Below, piece after piece: positions 32,001 through 40,402 of a stretch of DNA of 64,000 bases; the stretch's first letter is position 1, and every line of letters starts with the position of its first letter. The translations under genes were made by a program, and so were the position numbers. The stretch lies in contig MEOQ01000040.1 in NCBI GenBank assembly GCA_001769275.1, positions 62,001 through 126,000 of the forward strand, in the 5' to 3' direction. The DNA comes from Bacteroidetes bacterium GWF2_43_63. Lineage in GTDB: Bacteria; Bacteroidota; Bacteroidia; Bacteroidales; DTU049. The notes under the pieces were generated by a model. It searched no databases and was not told where the DNA came from. It was given only the letters and a program-made list of their open reading frames with translations.

Positions 32001-34794
32001 TGTAGTCAAATGTTCCGGTGTTGTTCCAGGCAATATCAATGGCGGGCGTTGTAGCCGTTGTGGACCAAACAAATGAAACGCCGCCGCTTGCCGAAATACT
32101 TGTGGTATCGTACAGACAGGGCGTATTGTCTCCGGTTATAAGTGGCACCGGTAATGGATAAACCGTTGTTTGAATGCTGTCTTGTGTTGTGCAGCCAAAG
32201 CTGTTCGTTACGGTCACTGTGAGAATCTCGCTGGCTGCGGGCAGGAATGAAATACTGTCGGTTGTAAATCCGTTTTCCCACACGTAGTTTACACCGCCAT
32301 CAACACCGAGATGCATGGAATCGTTGAGGCAAACCATGGAATCGCCGGTGAAAGTGATTACTGGTAATGGCATAACCTTTACCACAAAAGTATCGCGCTC
32401 CACACAGCCCCAGAGATGAGTGGCAGTCACAATATAGGATGTGTCGGCAGTAATGGTCTGAATGATGGTGTCGTTTACCGATCCGGTATTCCAGGTGTAA
32501 GTGAAACCGCCTGTAGTTACCAGCGTGTCGGGCAGCCCGTAGCAGACTGAATCTAATCCGGCAATGGAGTTGAAATTTTCCGGGCAGGGAATGAATTTCA
32601 TGATTACCGCATCGCGGTTTCCGTTGCCAGTACCATTGTTATTAATCTGGTTGTCAAAATAAGAAGTGCCCGGTGTCAGATCAAATAATGGATGATTTTG
32701 AGATTTTGTAAACCCAACCGCAAAAACATGATCAGATGGAGATACCCTTACATCCCTTAATTCATCATCATAGCTGCCACCAAGATAGGTTGCCCATCTG
32801 AGTGTGAAGTTTGAATCCAGTTCAAGTAAAAATTCATCGTAAGCTCCGGTATTTGAATTTTTAAAATATGAACCATCATTAGGATTAAGTGTAAGCAAGC
32901 CGGTTCCAGGCGTGTTCGTTGCACCAACAACGTATAAATTTTTACGAGAGTCAAAAGTTATTCCTTTTGCAGCATCATTTACGGACCCACCATAAAAGCT
33001 CGAGTAACGTTGTTGTCCGTTATTACCGAATCTTAAAATTACGGCATCAGCCCCCCCTCCTTTAATAGCCTGATAAAAGGAGGCGCTTATGTTATTAACA
33101 ACAGGGAAATCAACCGATGCAGAAGAGCCAGTAAGCAACCAACCGTCATTAAAATCACAGATTATATCATTTATAAAATCATTTCCAGTGCCACCATAAC
33201 ATGTTTGCCAGGAAATCTGCCTCGATGTATTGAAAAGAGTGATTCCGTAATCAACTCCGCCGCTAAAAGCTTGCTGATAGCATCCGGGCAGCGTGTTTAC
33301 CAATGGCAGATCTGAAGAAGTGCAGGCATAGGCTAACCCAAGCCGGCCGGATGAATCTATATCACAATAAACATCTTTCTCATCCACTGTCGCGCCTAAC
33401 AGCGTACTCCAGCTCATAGAAAACGTTGTGGTAAACTCTGTGACAAAAACATCGTAGACCGAGAAAGTATTTTGAAAGTATGCCCCTGGCAAATTGACAA
33501 GCGGAAAGTCAGTTGCATCGGAGTAAGTATTTCCAACAACAATCAGCCGAGAACCATCAAAAGAGCAGTCATTTGCGTGATCATAATTGGATGTTCCTCC
33601 AAGATATGTTGCCCAGATACGCGTATCCATGGGGCCGAAAGTGATGATGAAACCATCTTTGGTTCCACCAAGGGTGTTATCGAAATAAGAGCCCGGAATT
33701 CCGGAATTCAGTGTTGGAAAATCAAAAGAAGTTGTTCCTCCGACAATCATCATAATGGTTCCGTTGTAAAAAAGATTACTGGGTTTGTCATCCAGTGCAC
33801 CCCCGTAATATGAAGACCAGACGCGGATTCCGTCCTCGGTGAATTTCACGATTCCAACATCAACCGTCCCTGCGAAGGCGCCCTGATAAAATGAGGGAGC
33901 ACCGGCATTGAGAACAGGAAAGTCGGTGGATGAAACTTCCATCAGTACATAGATGTAGCCGTTGTTGTTTCGTTCCATCACAATGGCCAGATCGTTTCCG
34001 GTGCCGCCATAATAGGTTCCCCACACCAGAGGCGGGTCGATAATCAGGGTTTCGCCGTCTTTCAGCTCCGGCATTTTTTCCAGCTGATAGCTGAGAATAT
34101 TTTCATCAAGACTGGCATTCACACCAACGCTGATGCCAGTGGAGGTAAAGGACTCGATTTTATTTTCCTTCAAGGCTCCCAGCGAGGTTTCGATCAACAG
34201 ACTATTTTCCTTCAGCGTTATTTTGTCCTGTCCTTCGAATTTCATTTTTATCTGCGACATATCAGCGCCGGCATGCAGTATGAAATTGTATTTGAGAAAA
34301 TCTTCCTCAACCACAAACTGCCAATCGATGCCCGGATAAATATTTTTGAGAGTGACTGACTGAACCGGGCGCATATGTTCGAGTCCCTCTGGTACCAGCT
34401 CGTTGTAAAAACTTACGGTTCCGGTTTTTGAATAAACAATTTCAATATTTTTTTTATCGATGCTGGCTCCAACCGGAGTTGCATCTACGCGGTGCCATTG
34501 AATTTCCTTCAGCGGGGCAGGCCGGTCTGACATTATGGGATCATAAACCGCCTGTTCGTCCTCGATTCCGCGTTTAAACACATACGTTATTCCATCATTG
34601 GTCAGATAGAAATCGATTCCGGGGGTTGTCATGCTAAACAGCACCTGCGTGGCCGGCGTACCGTCGGAATTTGAAACCTGTCCGAGGTTTTCAATCAGAT
34701 ACGGGCTTTGTCTGCCGAATTCAGCAGTCTGAGCAAAAAGAGATCCCGAAAAAAGTAGAATAATAGCTACATTCAATAATCGCATAGTGTTCAT
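29038..34794 (-). CDS. Giant SBBP/Ig-repeat surface protein with T9SS type B sorting domain
   Basis: 1918 residues. After the signal peptide (to about 22, ending LFAQ) is an N-terminal domain (YLIENLGQVSN to about 250) that commonly precedes SBBP repeats. Then come beta-propeller SBBP repeats (about 254-735) with the WxTYxGGTGND pattern, for example WGTYYGGTGND, WATYLGGTSNYD and WATYLGGSYDDEL. About 14 Ig-like modules (740-1780) follow, each opened by a cysteine motif such as ADTTCFGSS or VTPCLHDTTTLTASGG. The type B sorting domain closes the protein (VPNIFSPNGDLENDV, YDRYGEKVFDS, GWDGEF). It is a predicted T9SS-exported adhesin. No OmpA or PorP gene is adjacent. Much of the Ig region is a 654-base repeat. 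A TAACTTTG box lies 42 bases ahead of the start. Confidence 0.9.
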   Translation of the reverse strand: MNTMRLLNVAIILLFSGSLFAQTAEFGRQSPYLIENLGQVSNSDGTPATQVLFSMTTPGIDFYLTNDGITYVFKRGIEDEQAVYDPIMSDRPAPLKEIQWHRVDATPVGASIDKKNIEIVYSKTGTVSFYNELVPEGLEHMRPVQSVTLKNIYPGIDWQFVVEEDFLKYNFILHAGADMSQIKMKFEGQDKITLKENSLLIETSLGALKENKIESFTSTGISVGVNASLDENILSYQLEKMPELKDGETLIIDPPLVWGTYYGGTGNDLAIVMERNNNGYIYVLMEVSSTDFPVLNAGAPSFYQGAFAGTVDVGIVKFTEDGIRVWSSYYGGALDDKPSNLFYNGTIMMIVGGTTSFDFPTLNSGIPGSYFDNTLGGTKDGFIITFGPMDTRIWATYLGGTSNYDHANDCSFDGSRLIVVGNTYSDATDFPLVNLPGAYFQNTFSVYDVFVTEFTTTFSMSWSTLLGATVDEKDVYCDIDSSGRLGLAYACTSSDLPLVNTLPGCYQQAFSGGVDYGITLFNTSRQISWQTCYGGTGNDFINDIICDFNDGWLLTGSSASVDFPVVNNISASFYQAIKGGGADAVILRFGNNGQQRYSSFYGGSVNDAAKGITFDSRKNLYVVGATNTPGTGLLTLNPNDGSYFKNSNTGAYDEFLLELDSNFTLRWATYLGGSYDDELRDVRVSPSDHVFAVGFTKSQNHPLFDLTPGTSYFDNQINNNGTGNGNRDAVIMKFIPCPENFNSIAGLDSVCYGLPDTLVTTGGFTYTWNTGSVNDTIIQTITADTSYIVTATHLWGCVERDTFVVKVMPLPVITFTGDSMVCLNDSMHLGVDGGVNYVWENGFTTDSISFLPAASEILTVTVTNSFGCTTQDSIQTTVYPLPVPLITGDNTPCLYDTTSISASGGVSFVWSTTATTPAIDIAWNNTGTFDYNVIATDVNGCSDTAFFTATVTNLPEFWLGNDTIICDLTTITLDPGIAGASYNWSTGAVTQTLDVSSADTYSLDLADANNCHFSDTINVAVQPLPVITFSGADTTCFGSSITMTATAPTGISYMWSNGLNTSTITFTPTASGLDTIAVTITDALTCTKTDSLEFMVYALPLPTIAGDVTPCLHDTTTLTASGGISYVWSTGATTTAVDIPFNSMGTYNYYTIAKDIHACSDTAFYTATVLALPTFNLGPDTIICDLTSIPLDPEIAGATYNWSTGATTQSITVNSADSYSLQLTDGNTCKYADTIDVAIQLLPVITFSGADTTCFESSITMTATAPTGTSYLWSNGLNTSTITFTPTASGLDTIAVTVTDALTCTKTDSLEFMVYALPTPAISGNLSVCTNDTLALTVNGGISYLWSSGTPAASANFVWSSAGSNTVYSVATDIHSCSDTAFHTVNVLPQPIFNLGADTTICAFTSITLTPGIAAAAYDWSTGAITQTITIGTADTYELELTGSNGCKFADSITVAVQPYPTIAFGGDTVVCYSHPITITATGGVSYAWENSLSGASITFVPLTTDTLTVIVTDIYGCASTDSVSFDVLPLPIPAIAGVTEICQFNSTTLTASGGASYQWSTGQSTAAANVSSSVAGIYDVYVIVTGANLCFDTAFHQIDVHALPVVDLGNDTNICEGTNIILDAANAGASFNWNTSVATQTISVSTAGTYSVTVTDANTCQNADTVMVSTTPFADASITDVAYVCLNGTTFSFVAAQGGGSWSGDGITNAATGEFNPGVAGVGNTTIVYTITGLCGDTDSSVIEVADIPVIDFTSTDETCPDLNDGTLILNIYGGTPPYAYDLDGSLISDTTTGLAPDTYLLTISDSRSCSETSSVLINAEDTPCGEADLYVPNIFSPNGDLENDVLYVRSNFIKSMSWYIYDRYGEKVFDSKSIDTGWDGEFQGIPVQSGVYFWHIKATMLDESVIEREGNVTVVR
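29780..32360 (-). repeat. Four-fold 654-base super-repeat inside the adhesin gene
   Basis: Three Ig modules form one unit of about 218 codons, repeated four times. Module C opens NDTIIC, PDTIIC, ADTTIC and NDTNIC in successive units, and the same order A-B-C holds throughout. The two middle units are closest: around 30854 and 31508, exactly 654 bases apart, about 230 bases match at roughly 85-90 percent by eye. Boundaries are approximate. Confidence 0.8.
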
Positions 34795-34836
34795 ATTACT
34801 GCGTTAAGACAATTATATTAATGGAACGTTGCAGGG

Positions 34837-34844
34837 CAAAGTTA
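34837..34844 (-). promoter_or_regulatory. -7 box of the SBBP/Ig adhesin gene
   Basis: Minus-strand TAACTTTG, 42 bases before the ATG at 34794. No clear -33 TTTG; the expected place is taken by the palindrome at 34860-34890. Confidence 0.45.
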
Positions 34845-34859
34845 GAACTTTTCCATTTA

Positions 34860-34910
34860 CCCCTCGAAGGGTTTGAAACCCTTCGAGGGGTTTAAGTACC
34901 CTTCGAGAGG
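34860..34910. repeat. Perfect 15-base palindrome plus partial third arm
   Basis: CCCCTCGAAGGGTTT (34860-34874), g, AAACCCTTCGAGGGG (34876-34890), then a partial extra copy ACCCTTCGAGAGG at 34898-34910. The same core is in the hairpin at 28764-28794. It lies between two divergent promoter boxes. Confidence 0.8.
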
Positions 34911-34924
34911 TGATAACAAAATCG

Positions 34925-34932
34925 TACTTTTG
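34925..34932 (+). promoter_or_regulatory. -7 box of the Ldh-family gene
   Basis: TACTTTTG fits TAnnTTTG and ends 13 bases before the ATG at 34946. The frame's earlier in-frame ATG at 34910 lies upstream of this box, which supports the later start. Confidence 0.45.
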
Positions 34933-34945
34933 CAAAAAAATTGCA

Positions 34946-36034
34946 ATGCAACGATACAGCAAAACACAACTGTTCTCACTGGTTGAAAAAATATTTCTCA
35001 AAGCCGGTTGTTCAGCCGACAATGCCCGGACGGTAGCCAATATGTTGATAGCTGCAGAAATGCGTGGCATTCCAAGCCATGGACTGATGCGGATCAAAGA
35101 TTATATTGGTCTCTGGCAGAAAGGGCGCATCAACATGAATCCGGAGCTGAAAATAGTTCACGAAACTCCCTCTACGGGCACCGTGGATGGCGATCTGGCG
35201 CCAGGGATGATTGCCGGAAAATTCGCCATGGAGCTGGCCATCCGCAAGGCGGAGCAGGTGGGCTCGGGCTGGGTGGCCGTGCGCAATTCAAATCATTTTG
35301 GCATTGCTGGTTTTTACACCATGATGGCCGCTGAAAAGGATATGATTGGATTTGCAATGACCAATGCAAATGCACTGGTGGCTCCCACTTTCAGCATCGA
35401 CCGCATGCTCGGAACCAACCCTATCGCGTTTACGATTCCGGGCAAGGAAGAGCCGGCGTTTACGGCAGACTTTGCTACAACGCCCATTGCCCGCGGTAAG
35501 CTGGAGCTCATGGAAAAGCAGGGTAAAGAGTCCCCGCAGGGTTTTGTGCAGGATGCTGAAGGGAAAGCAACCAACGATCCTTCAGTACTTCGGCGTGGTG
35601 GAGCTATTCTTCCGCTGGGAGGCGATTATGAACACGCCAGTCACAAAGGATTTTGCATGGGAGCCATGGTCGATATTTTATCAGCAATATTGTCAGGTGC
35701 CAATTTCGGACCTTTCGTGCCACCGCAGGTTGCTTATCTCGATCCAAAACCTGGTGCTCCGGGAGCGGGACTTGGACATTTTTTCGGCGCAATCCGCATC
35801 GACGGGTTCCGGCCTGCAGACGAGGTTAAGGAGTACATGGACCTTTGGATCAGAACATTCCGCCAATCGAAAGCTGCCGAAGGAAGAGAACATGTGATTA
35901 TTCCCGGAGAGCCGGAGCTGTCACGTGAGCAGGAATACCTGCGTGACGGCGTACCCGTTGTTCCGCAAGTGTGGCAGGAACTGGTTGCCACCGCTTTATC
36001 ACTAGGCATAGCTGAAGAAAACCTCCTGGCCTGA
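34946..36034 (+). CDS. Malate/L-lactate dehydrogenase-family oxidoreductase (Ldh family)
   Basis: 362 residues from the ATG at 34946. This NAD(P)-dependent family (type-2 malate/L-lactate/ureidoglycolate dehydrogenases) has its own fold, unrelated to classical LDH. Visible blocks are RGIPSHGLMRI (near 40), VAVRNSNHFGIAGFYTM (near 112), GTNPIAFTIPG, then DFATTPIARGKLELM and GKESPQGFVQDAEG, which line the active site. It reduces a 2-oxo acid or oxidises the 2-hydroxy acid in the cytosol. One family branch works on sulfolactate, which would be notable given comB in this window, but nothing here proves that substrate. It is monocistronic, divergent from the adhesin gene. Confidence 0.88.
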   Translation: MQRYSKTQLFSLVEKIFLKAGCSADNARTVANMLIAAEMRGIPSHGLMRIKDYIGLWQKGRINMNPELKIVHETPSTGTVDGDLAPGMIAGKFAMELAIRKAEQVGSGWVAVRNSNHFGIAGFYTMMAAEKDMIGFAMTNANALVAPTFSIDRMLGTNPIAFTIPGKEEPAFTADFATTPIARGKLELMEKQGKESPQGFVQDAEGKATNDPSVLRRGGAILPLGGDYEHASHKGFCMGAMVDILSAILSGANFGPFVPPQVAYLDPKPGAPGAGLGHFFGAIRIDGFRPADEVKEYMDLWIRTFRQSKAAEGREHVIIPGEPELSREQEYLRDGVPVVPQVWQELVATALSLGIAEENLLA

Positions 36035-36109
36035 CAAAACGACACTCAGAAGCCCGCTGGCAAACTTTTTGACAGCCACGCGCGCGAATAAATTGATAGA
36101 TGTTTCAAT

Positions 36110-36709
36110 ATGAAATTTGGAAAAAAGAAAGAGAAAATGAGCGACAACGAAGAACTGAAAAATCAGGATCAACAACCTGTTGAGAATCCTGAGCAGAAAG
36201 AAACGGAATTGAATGAAGGTGAAACAAACACCGGCGACGAAAAGCAATGTCCCGATGTGGTAATAGAAACAATGGAAAGCCTGCAGATGAAAGCAAATGA
36301 ATGGCAGGATAAATACACCCGGCTTTTTGCAGATTTCGAGAATTATAAAAAACGGATGCGCCAGGAACGTTTTGACCTGCTGCAATCTGCCGGATCAGAG
36401 CTGATGCTTGACATTTTACCGGTAATCGATGATTTCGAACGCGGCTTGGCAAGTCTGGCAACAGCCACCGAAATTGAAGCAGTGAAGCACGGATATGAAC
36501 TTATCTACAACAAGCTTTTAGGCATCATGAAGCAGAAAGGACTGGAGTCGATGGAATCGGTGAACGAGGTGTTTGATACCGACTTCCATGAAGCCTTGAC
36601 AATGGTTGAAAATCCTGAAATGAAGGGCAAAGTGGTTGAGGTTGTCGAAAAAGGATATACAATGCGGGGCAAAGTGCTGCGCTATGCAAAAGTAGTTGTT
36701 GGAAATTAA
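36110..36709 (+). CDS. grpE: Nucleotide exchange factor GrpE
   Basis: 199 residues. GrpE releases ADP from DnaK. The first 50 residues are charged and low in complexity ([14 protein letters not shown]). A coiled-coil segment (about 55-90, [19 protein letters not shown]) precedes the beta domain, whose signature [19 protein letters not shown] and closing LRYAKVVVG are standard. An alternative start is the ATG 9 codons in (MSDNEEL). dnaJ follows after 11 bases, the usual heat-shock pairing; dnaK is not in the window. Confidence 0.95.
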   Translation: MKFGKKKEKMSDNEELKNQDQQPVENPEQKETELNEGETNTGDEKQCPDVVIETMESLQMKANEWQDKYTRLFADFENYKKRMRQERFDLLQSAGSELMLDILPVIDDFERGLASLATATEIEAVKHGYELIYNKLLGIMKQKGLESMESVNEVFDTDFHEALTMVENPEMKGKVVEVVEKGYTMRGKVLRYAKVVVGN

Positions 36710-36720
36710 TACTGAAAAGA

Positions 36721-37875
36721 GTGAGTAAACGCGATTATTACGAGGTACTTGGTGTCTCGAAAAATGCTACAGCCGATGAGTTGAAAAAAGCTTACCGGCA
36801 GATGGCCATCAAGTACCATCCTGACAAAAATCCGGATGATAAGACTTCGGAAGATAAATTCAAGGAAGCAGCCGAAGCGTATGAAGTACTGAGCAATCCC
36901 GACAAGCGTCAACGGTACGATCAGTTTGGCCATGCAGGCATGAACGGCTCTGGTGGCTATGGTGGTGGCATGAGCATGGATGATATCTTCAGCAATTTCG
37001 GAGATATTTTTGGTGACTTTTTTGGGGGCGGATTCAGTGGATTTGGCGGTGGATTCGGTCGCAGCCGTTCATCGCAACGCGTTCCGCAAGGATCGAATCT
37101 TCGAATCAGGGTGAAGCTAACGCTCGAAGAAGTTTCCAATGGCGTAGAGAAGAAAGTTAAAGTAAACAAGAATATTCATTGCGAAAGTTGCAATGGAAGC
37201 GGCGCCCGTTCAGGAAGCAAGCCAACAACCTGTACCACCTGTCAGGGTTCCGGCCGCGTGATGCGTGTGACCAATACATTTCTTGGGCAAATGCAGACAG
37301 CTTCTACTTGTCCGCATTGCAACGGAGAAGGAACGATTATTACAGACCGTTGTCCGACCTGTTCCGGATCTGGACTTACAAAAGGTGAGGAAGTGATTTC
37401 AATAAAAATTCCTGCCGGCGTCGAAAACGGCATGCAACTCAGTATGTCGGGCAAAGGCAATGCTGCTCCCCGAGGAGGAATTCCAGGCGATCTGATCGTT
37501 TTGATTGAAGAAATTGAGCATGAATTTTTCAAGCGCGACAATATAAATTTGCTGTACGAACACAATGTGTCCTATGCCGAAGCCGTGCTCGGTACGCAGG
37601 TCGATGTTCCCACGCTCGACGGAAAGGCCAGAATAAAAATTCCAGCTGGCACCACGCCCGGAAAAATGTTCCGGCTTAAAGGAAAGGGATTGCCTGCGCT
37701 CAACAGTTATGGACGCGGCGATCTGATTGTCAGCATTAATATCTGGGTTCCGCAATCGGTTACGAAAGATGAAAAATCTTTCCTGGAGCAAATGAACACC
37801 AAGAGCAGTTTCCAGCCCGACAATACGCAGAAGAAAAAATCGTTTTTCGACCGGATGAAGGAATATTTTGATTAA
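36721..37875 (+). CDS. dnaJ: Chaperone DnaJ (full-length, type I), GTG start
   Basis: 384 residues beginning at a GTG codon; no in-frame ATG gives the conserved [10 protein letters not shown] opening. Domains in order are the J domain with KYHPDKNP (HPD), a G/F-rich linker (about 75-125, [12 protein letters not shown]), the zinc region with four CxxCxGxG-type repeats ([32 protein letters not shown]), and the substrate-binding C-terminal domains ([25 protein letters not shown]). It stimulates DnaK ATPase and binds unfolded proteins in the cytosol. An ABC transporter pair follows after 9 bases and may share the transcript. Confidence 0.96.
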   Translation: MSKRDYYEVLGVSKNATADELKKAYRQMAIKYHPDKNPDDKTSEDKFKEAAEAYEVLSNPDKRQRYDQFGHAGMNGSGGYGGGMSMDDIFSNFGDIFGDFFGGGFSGFGGGFGRSRSSQRVPQGSNLRIRVKLTLEEVSNGVEKKVKVNKNIHCESCNGSGARSGSKPTTCTTCQGSGRVMRVTNTFLGQMQTASTCPHCNGEGTIITDRCPTCSGSGLTKGEEVISIKIPAGVENGMQLSMSGKGNAAPRGGIPGDLIVLIEEIEHEFFKRDNINLLYEHNVSYAEAVLGTQVDVPTLDGKARIKIPAGTTPGKMFRLKGKGLPALNSYGRGDLIVSINIWVPQSVTKDEKSFLEQMNTKSSFQPDNTQKKKSFFDRMKEYFD

Positions 37876-37884
37876 CCTTGCACT

Positions 37885-38823
37885 ATGATTTATTTCGAAG
37901 CACAGGATGTTTGTAAAAATTTCGCCAATCATACGGCGCTGGATCGGGTCTCGATTCAGGTAAAGGAGCAAAGTATTTTTGGTTTGCTTGGCCCCAATGG
38001 CGCCGGAAAAACCACCCTGATCAGAATAATAAATCAGATTATTGGTCCCGATAGCGGTCGTCTGTTGATCAAAGGTCATCCACTCGATGAGCAGCATACC
38101 GAGGATATTGGTTATCTGCCCGAAGAACGCGGATTGTATAAAAAGATGAAAGTTGGGGAGCAGGCGCTGTACCTGGCTCAGCTGAAAGGAATAAGTAAGT
38201 CGGATGCATATCTGCGGCTGAAACAATGGTTTGAGAAATTTGGTATCGAAGACTGGTGGAATAGGCGTGTTGACGAGCTTTCTAAAGGTATGCAGCAGAA
38301 AGTTCAATTCATAATTACGGTGATTCATGCTCCGTCGCTGCTTATTTTCGATGAGCCTTTCAGCGGCTTCGATCCTATCAATGCTGAAATGCTTAAGGAA
38401 GAAATTCTGCAACTGAAGGAAAAGGGTGCAACAATCATTTTTTCGACACACAACATGGCTTCGGTTGAAGAGCTTTGCGATGATATTGCTCTGATCAATC
38501 AATCAAAAGTTATTCTTTCAGGAAATGTCCAGCAAATTAAAAAACAGCACAGTTCAAACATCTACCAATTGAAATTGCGTGGTGTTTCCAACTGCGATGA
38601 TTCTAGGTTAAGCCCGCTGGGAATTATCAGTGCAATTGAGCATAAAGAGGATTTTTGTTCTTACAGAGTTGAGCTCAATCCGGGTGTCAATTCAAACGAC
38701 TTGCTAAAAGCTTCGATGGAAATTGGTCATGTAACTTCTTTTGAGGAATTGATGCCATCGATGAATGATATTTTTATTTCGGAAGTAACCGGAAACAAGA
38801 TCCATAAAAAAAGCCGGAAATGA
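37885..38823 (+). CDS. ABC transporter ATP-binding protein (NatA-like)
   Basis: 312 residues. Walker A is LLGPNGAGKTT (about 35-45), signature ELSKGMQQKVQ (about 132), Walker B LLIFDEPFSGFDP (about 152), and the switch histidine is in IIFSTHNMA. The tail (about 230-312) fits the DUF4162 domain of NatA/CcmA-like exporters. It energises the permease encoded next; the two genes overlap by four bases (ATGA). Such pairs export sodium, drugs or lipids; the substrate is unknown. It sits directly after dnaJ. Confidence 0.92.
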   Translation: MIYFEAQDVCKNFANHTALDRVSIQVKEQSIFGLLGPNGAGKTTLIRIINQIIGPDSGRLLIKGHPLDEQHTEDIGYLPEERGLYKKMKVGEQALYLAQLKGISKSDAYLRLKQWFEKFGIEDWWNRRVDELSKGMQQKVQFIITVIHAPSLLIFDEPFSGFDPINAEMLKEEILQLKEKGATIIFSTHNMASVEELCDDIALINQSKVILSGNVQQIKKQHSSNIYQLKLRGVSNCDDSRLSPLGIISAIEHKEDFCSYRVELNPGVNSNDLLKASMEIGHVTSFEELMPSMNDIFISEVTGNKIHKKSRK

Positions 38824-40154
38824 AAAAAATTCTTATAATTCTCAGAAGGGAATATCTCTCCAGGGTTCAGAAAAAATCATTCATTGTAATGACTATTCTT
38901 GGACCGATTCTCATGGCGGCTTTGTTTGTTGTTCCCGTGTATCTGGCCAATGTGTCCGATCAGCATAAGAAAATTGCCGTGCTTGATGAAACCGGGTTGT
39001 TTCAAAACAAATTTCCGAATTCGAACAAAGCTGTTTTCGAAAATATATATATGTCGTATCAGGCTGCCAGCGAAAATCTGGAAGGCCTTGGATATGACGC
39101 GGTGCTCTACATTCCTGAATCGGTAATTAATAACCCGAATTCTGTAAAAATGAGTTCGCAGAAGGACATGGGATTTGGCATTGTTGATCTGATTGAAGGT
39201 GTGATCAAACAGGAGCTCGAAGCGCACCGGCTCTCGCTTTCAGGTATTGATAAAAAAATTCTGGAAGACGTGAATGTCAATGTGAAAATCAGCACGTTTA
39301 TCATGCGTGAAGGCGAGGAGGAACAGAGCTTTTCCGAAATCAGCTATATCCTTGGAATGCTTGGTGGAATTCTGATTTACACATTCATTTTCCTGTATGG
39401 TTCGCAGGTGATGCGGGGTGTTATTGAAGAAAAAACAAACCGTATTGTGGAGGTTATTGTCAGCAGCGTGAAGCCATTTCAGCTGATGCTTGGAAAAATT
39501 GTCGGCGTTGCATTGGTTGGGTTGACTCAGTTTGTTCTCTGGATCGGATTGACAGCGGTGATTGTTTTCAGTCTGCAGCAAATCAATCCTGAAATGTTTA
39601 AATACAAAGAACCTCCAAAAGTTGTTGTTCAGGACAAAGGCCTTTCGCAAACCGATATTGCTTCGCAGCAGGAATCCTTACAGCTTACCCAAAGCAGATC
39701 CAATCAGATTCTTGAGGGTGTTTCCCATATTCAATTCGGGAACATTCTGATTATTTTTATATTCTATTTTCTTTTCGGCTATTTGCTGTATGCATCCATG
39801 TTTGCAGCAATCGGATCGGCGGTTGATAACGATGCCGATACGCAGCAATTTATGCTGCCCGTAACGGTGCCCCTGATTCTCGCGCTGGTCAGTCTGAATT
39901 TCGTTCTCAATAATCCCGATGGGCCTGTGTCGTTCTGGCTTTCAATGATCCCATTCACTTCGCCCATTGTCATGATGGCGCGCATTCCATTCAATCCGCC
40001 TGTCCCTCTTTGGGAAATTGGATTGTCTATGCTTTTCCTGATTGCTGGTTTTATTGTCACAACCTGGATCGCCGGTCGCATCTACCGCACCGGAATTCTG
40101 ATGTATGGGAAAAAACCAACCTTGAAGGAATTGTTTAAGTGGATGAAGTATTAG
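38820..40154 (+). CDS. ABC transporter permease (ABC-2 / NatB-like)
   Basis: 444 residues. One N-terminal transmembrane helix (about 21-43, SFIVMTILGPILMAALFVVPVY) is followed by a large extracytoplasmic domain (about 45-175). Five or so helices follow from YILGMLGGILIYTFIFLYGS, interrupted by a charged stretch (KEPPKVVVQDKGLSQ). The VMRGVIEEKTNRIVEVIVSS block just after the second helix is the family hallmark. It forms the membrane part of the exporter with the preceding ATPase. The stop is followed by a 250-base gap holding a repeat also found near 62 kb. Confidence 0.9.
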   Translation: MKKILIILRREYLSRVQKKSFIVMTILGPILMAALFVVPVYLANVSDQHKKIAVLDETGLFQNKFPNSNKAVFENIYMSYQAASENLEGLGYDAVLYIPESVINNPNSVKMSSQKDMGFGIVDLIEGVIKQELEAHRLSLSGIDKKILEDVNVNVKISTFIMREGEEEQSFSEISYILGMLGGILIYTFIFLYGSQVMRGVIEEKTNRIVEVIVSSVKPFQLMLGKIVGVALVGLTQFVLWIGLTAVIVFSLQQINPEMFKYKEPPKVVVQDKGLSQTDIASQQESLQLTQSRSNQILEGVSHIQFGNILIIFIFYFLFGYLLYASMFAAIGSAVDNDADTQQFMLPVTVPLILALVSLNFVLNNPDGPVSFWLSMIPFTSPIVMMARIPFNPPVPLWEIGLSMLFLIAGFIVTTWIAGRIYRTGILMYGKKPTLKELFKWMKY

Positions 40155-40190
40155 AAGCTGAGGGAATGGTCACGCGTTAGAGTCACGCGT

Positions 40191-40210
40191 CAGGAGACGC
40201 GCGCCCAGGT
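40191..40210. repeat. 20-base dispersed repeat, copy 1
   Basis: CAGGAGACGCGCGCCCAGGT; its exact reverse complement is at 62164-62183. It is followed by a related pyrimidine/purine stretch in both places. The same gap also holds small palindromes GCGCC-aac-GGCGC (40264-40276) and CGGAGC-aaa-GCTCCG (40291-40305). Confidence 0.75.
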
Positions 40211-40387
40211 CGAGGTCAAGGTTGAGAGGCCGAAGGCATAAATAAAGCTACGATGTACAAAAAGCGCCAACGGCGCTGCAGATATTAGCCCGGAGCAAAG
40301 CTCCGTGAATAATAAAATCCGCGAAGCCCCATGATGATGTTTATTTTCAATTCGGTTTCAATCATTTTCCAAACAAGCGAAATTTCG

Positions 40388-40395
40388 TAGCTTTG
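40388..40395 (+). promoter_or_regulatory. -7 box of the AlkD-like gene
   Basis: TAGCTTTG matches TAnnTTTG and ends 7 bases before the ATG at 40403, which predicts a leaderless or near-leaderless mRNA. Confidence 0.45.
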
Positions 40396-40402
40396 TTTTA
40401 TC

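Noticed and set aside
37399-38502. A 367-codon minus-strand frame opposite the dnaJ and NatA genes
   Set aside because: The plus strand there carries complete DnaJ C-terminal and ABC ATPase motifs; the minus frame is a shadow with no domain.
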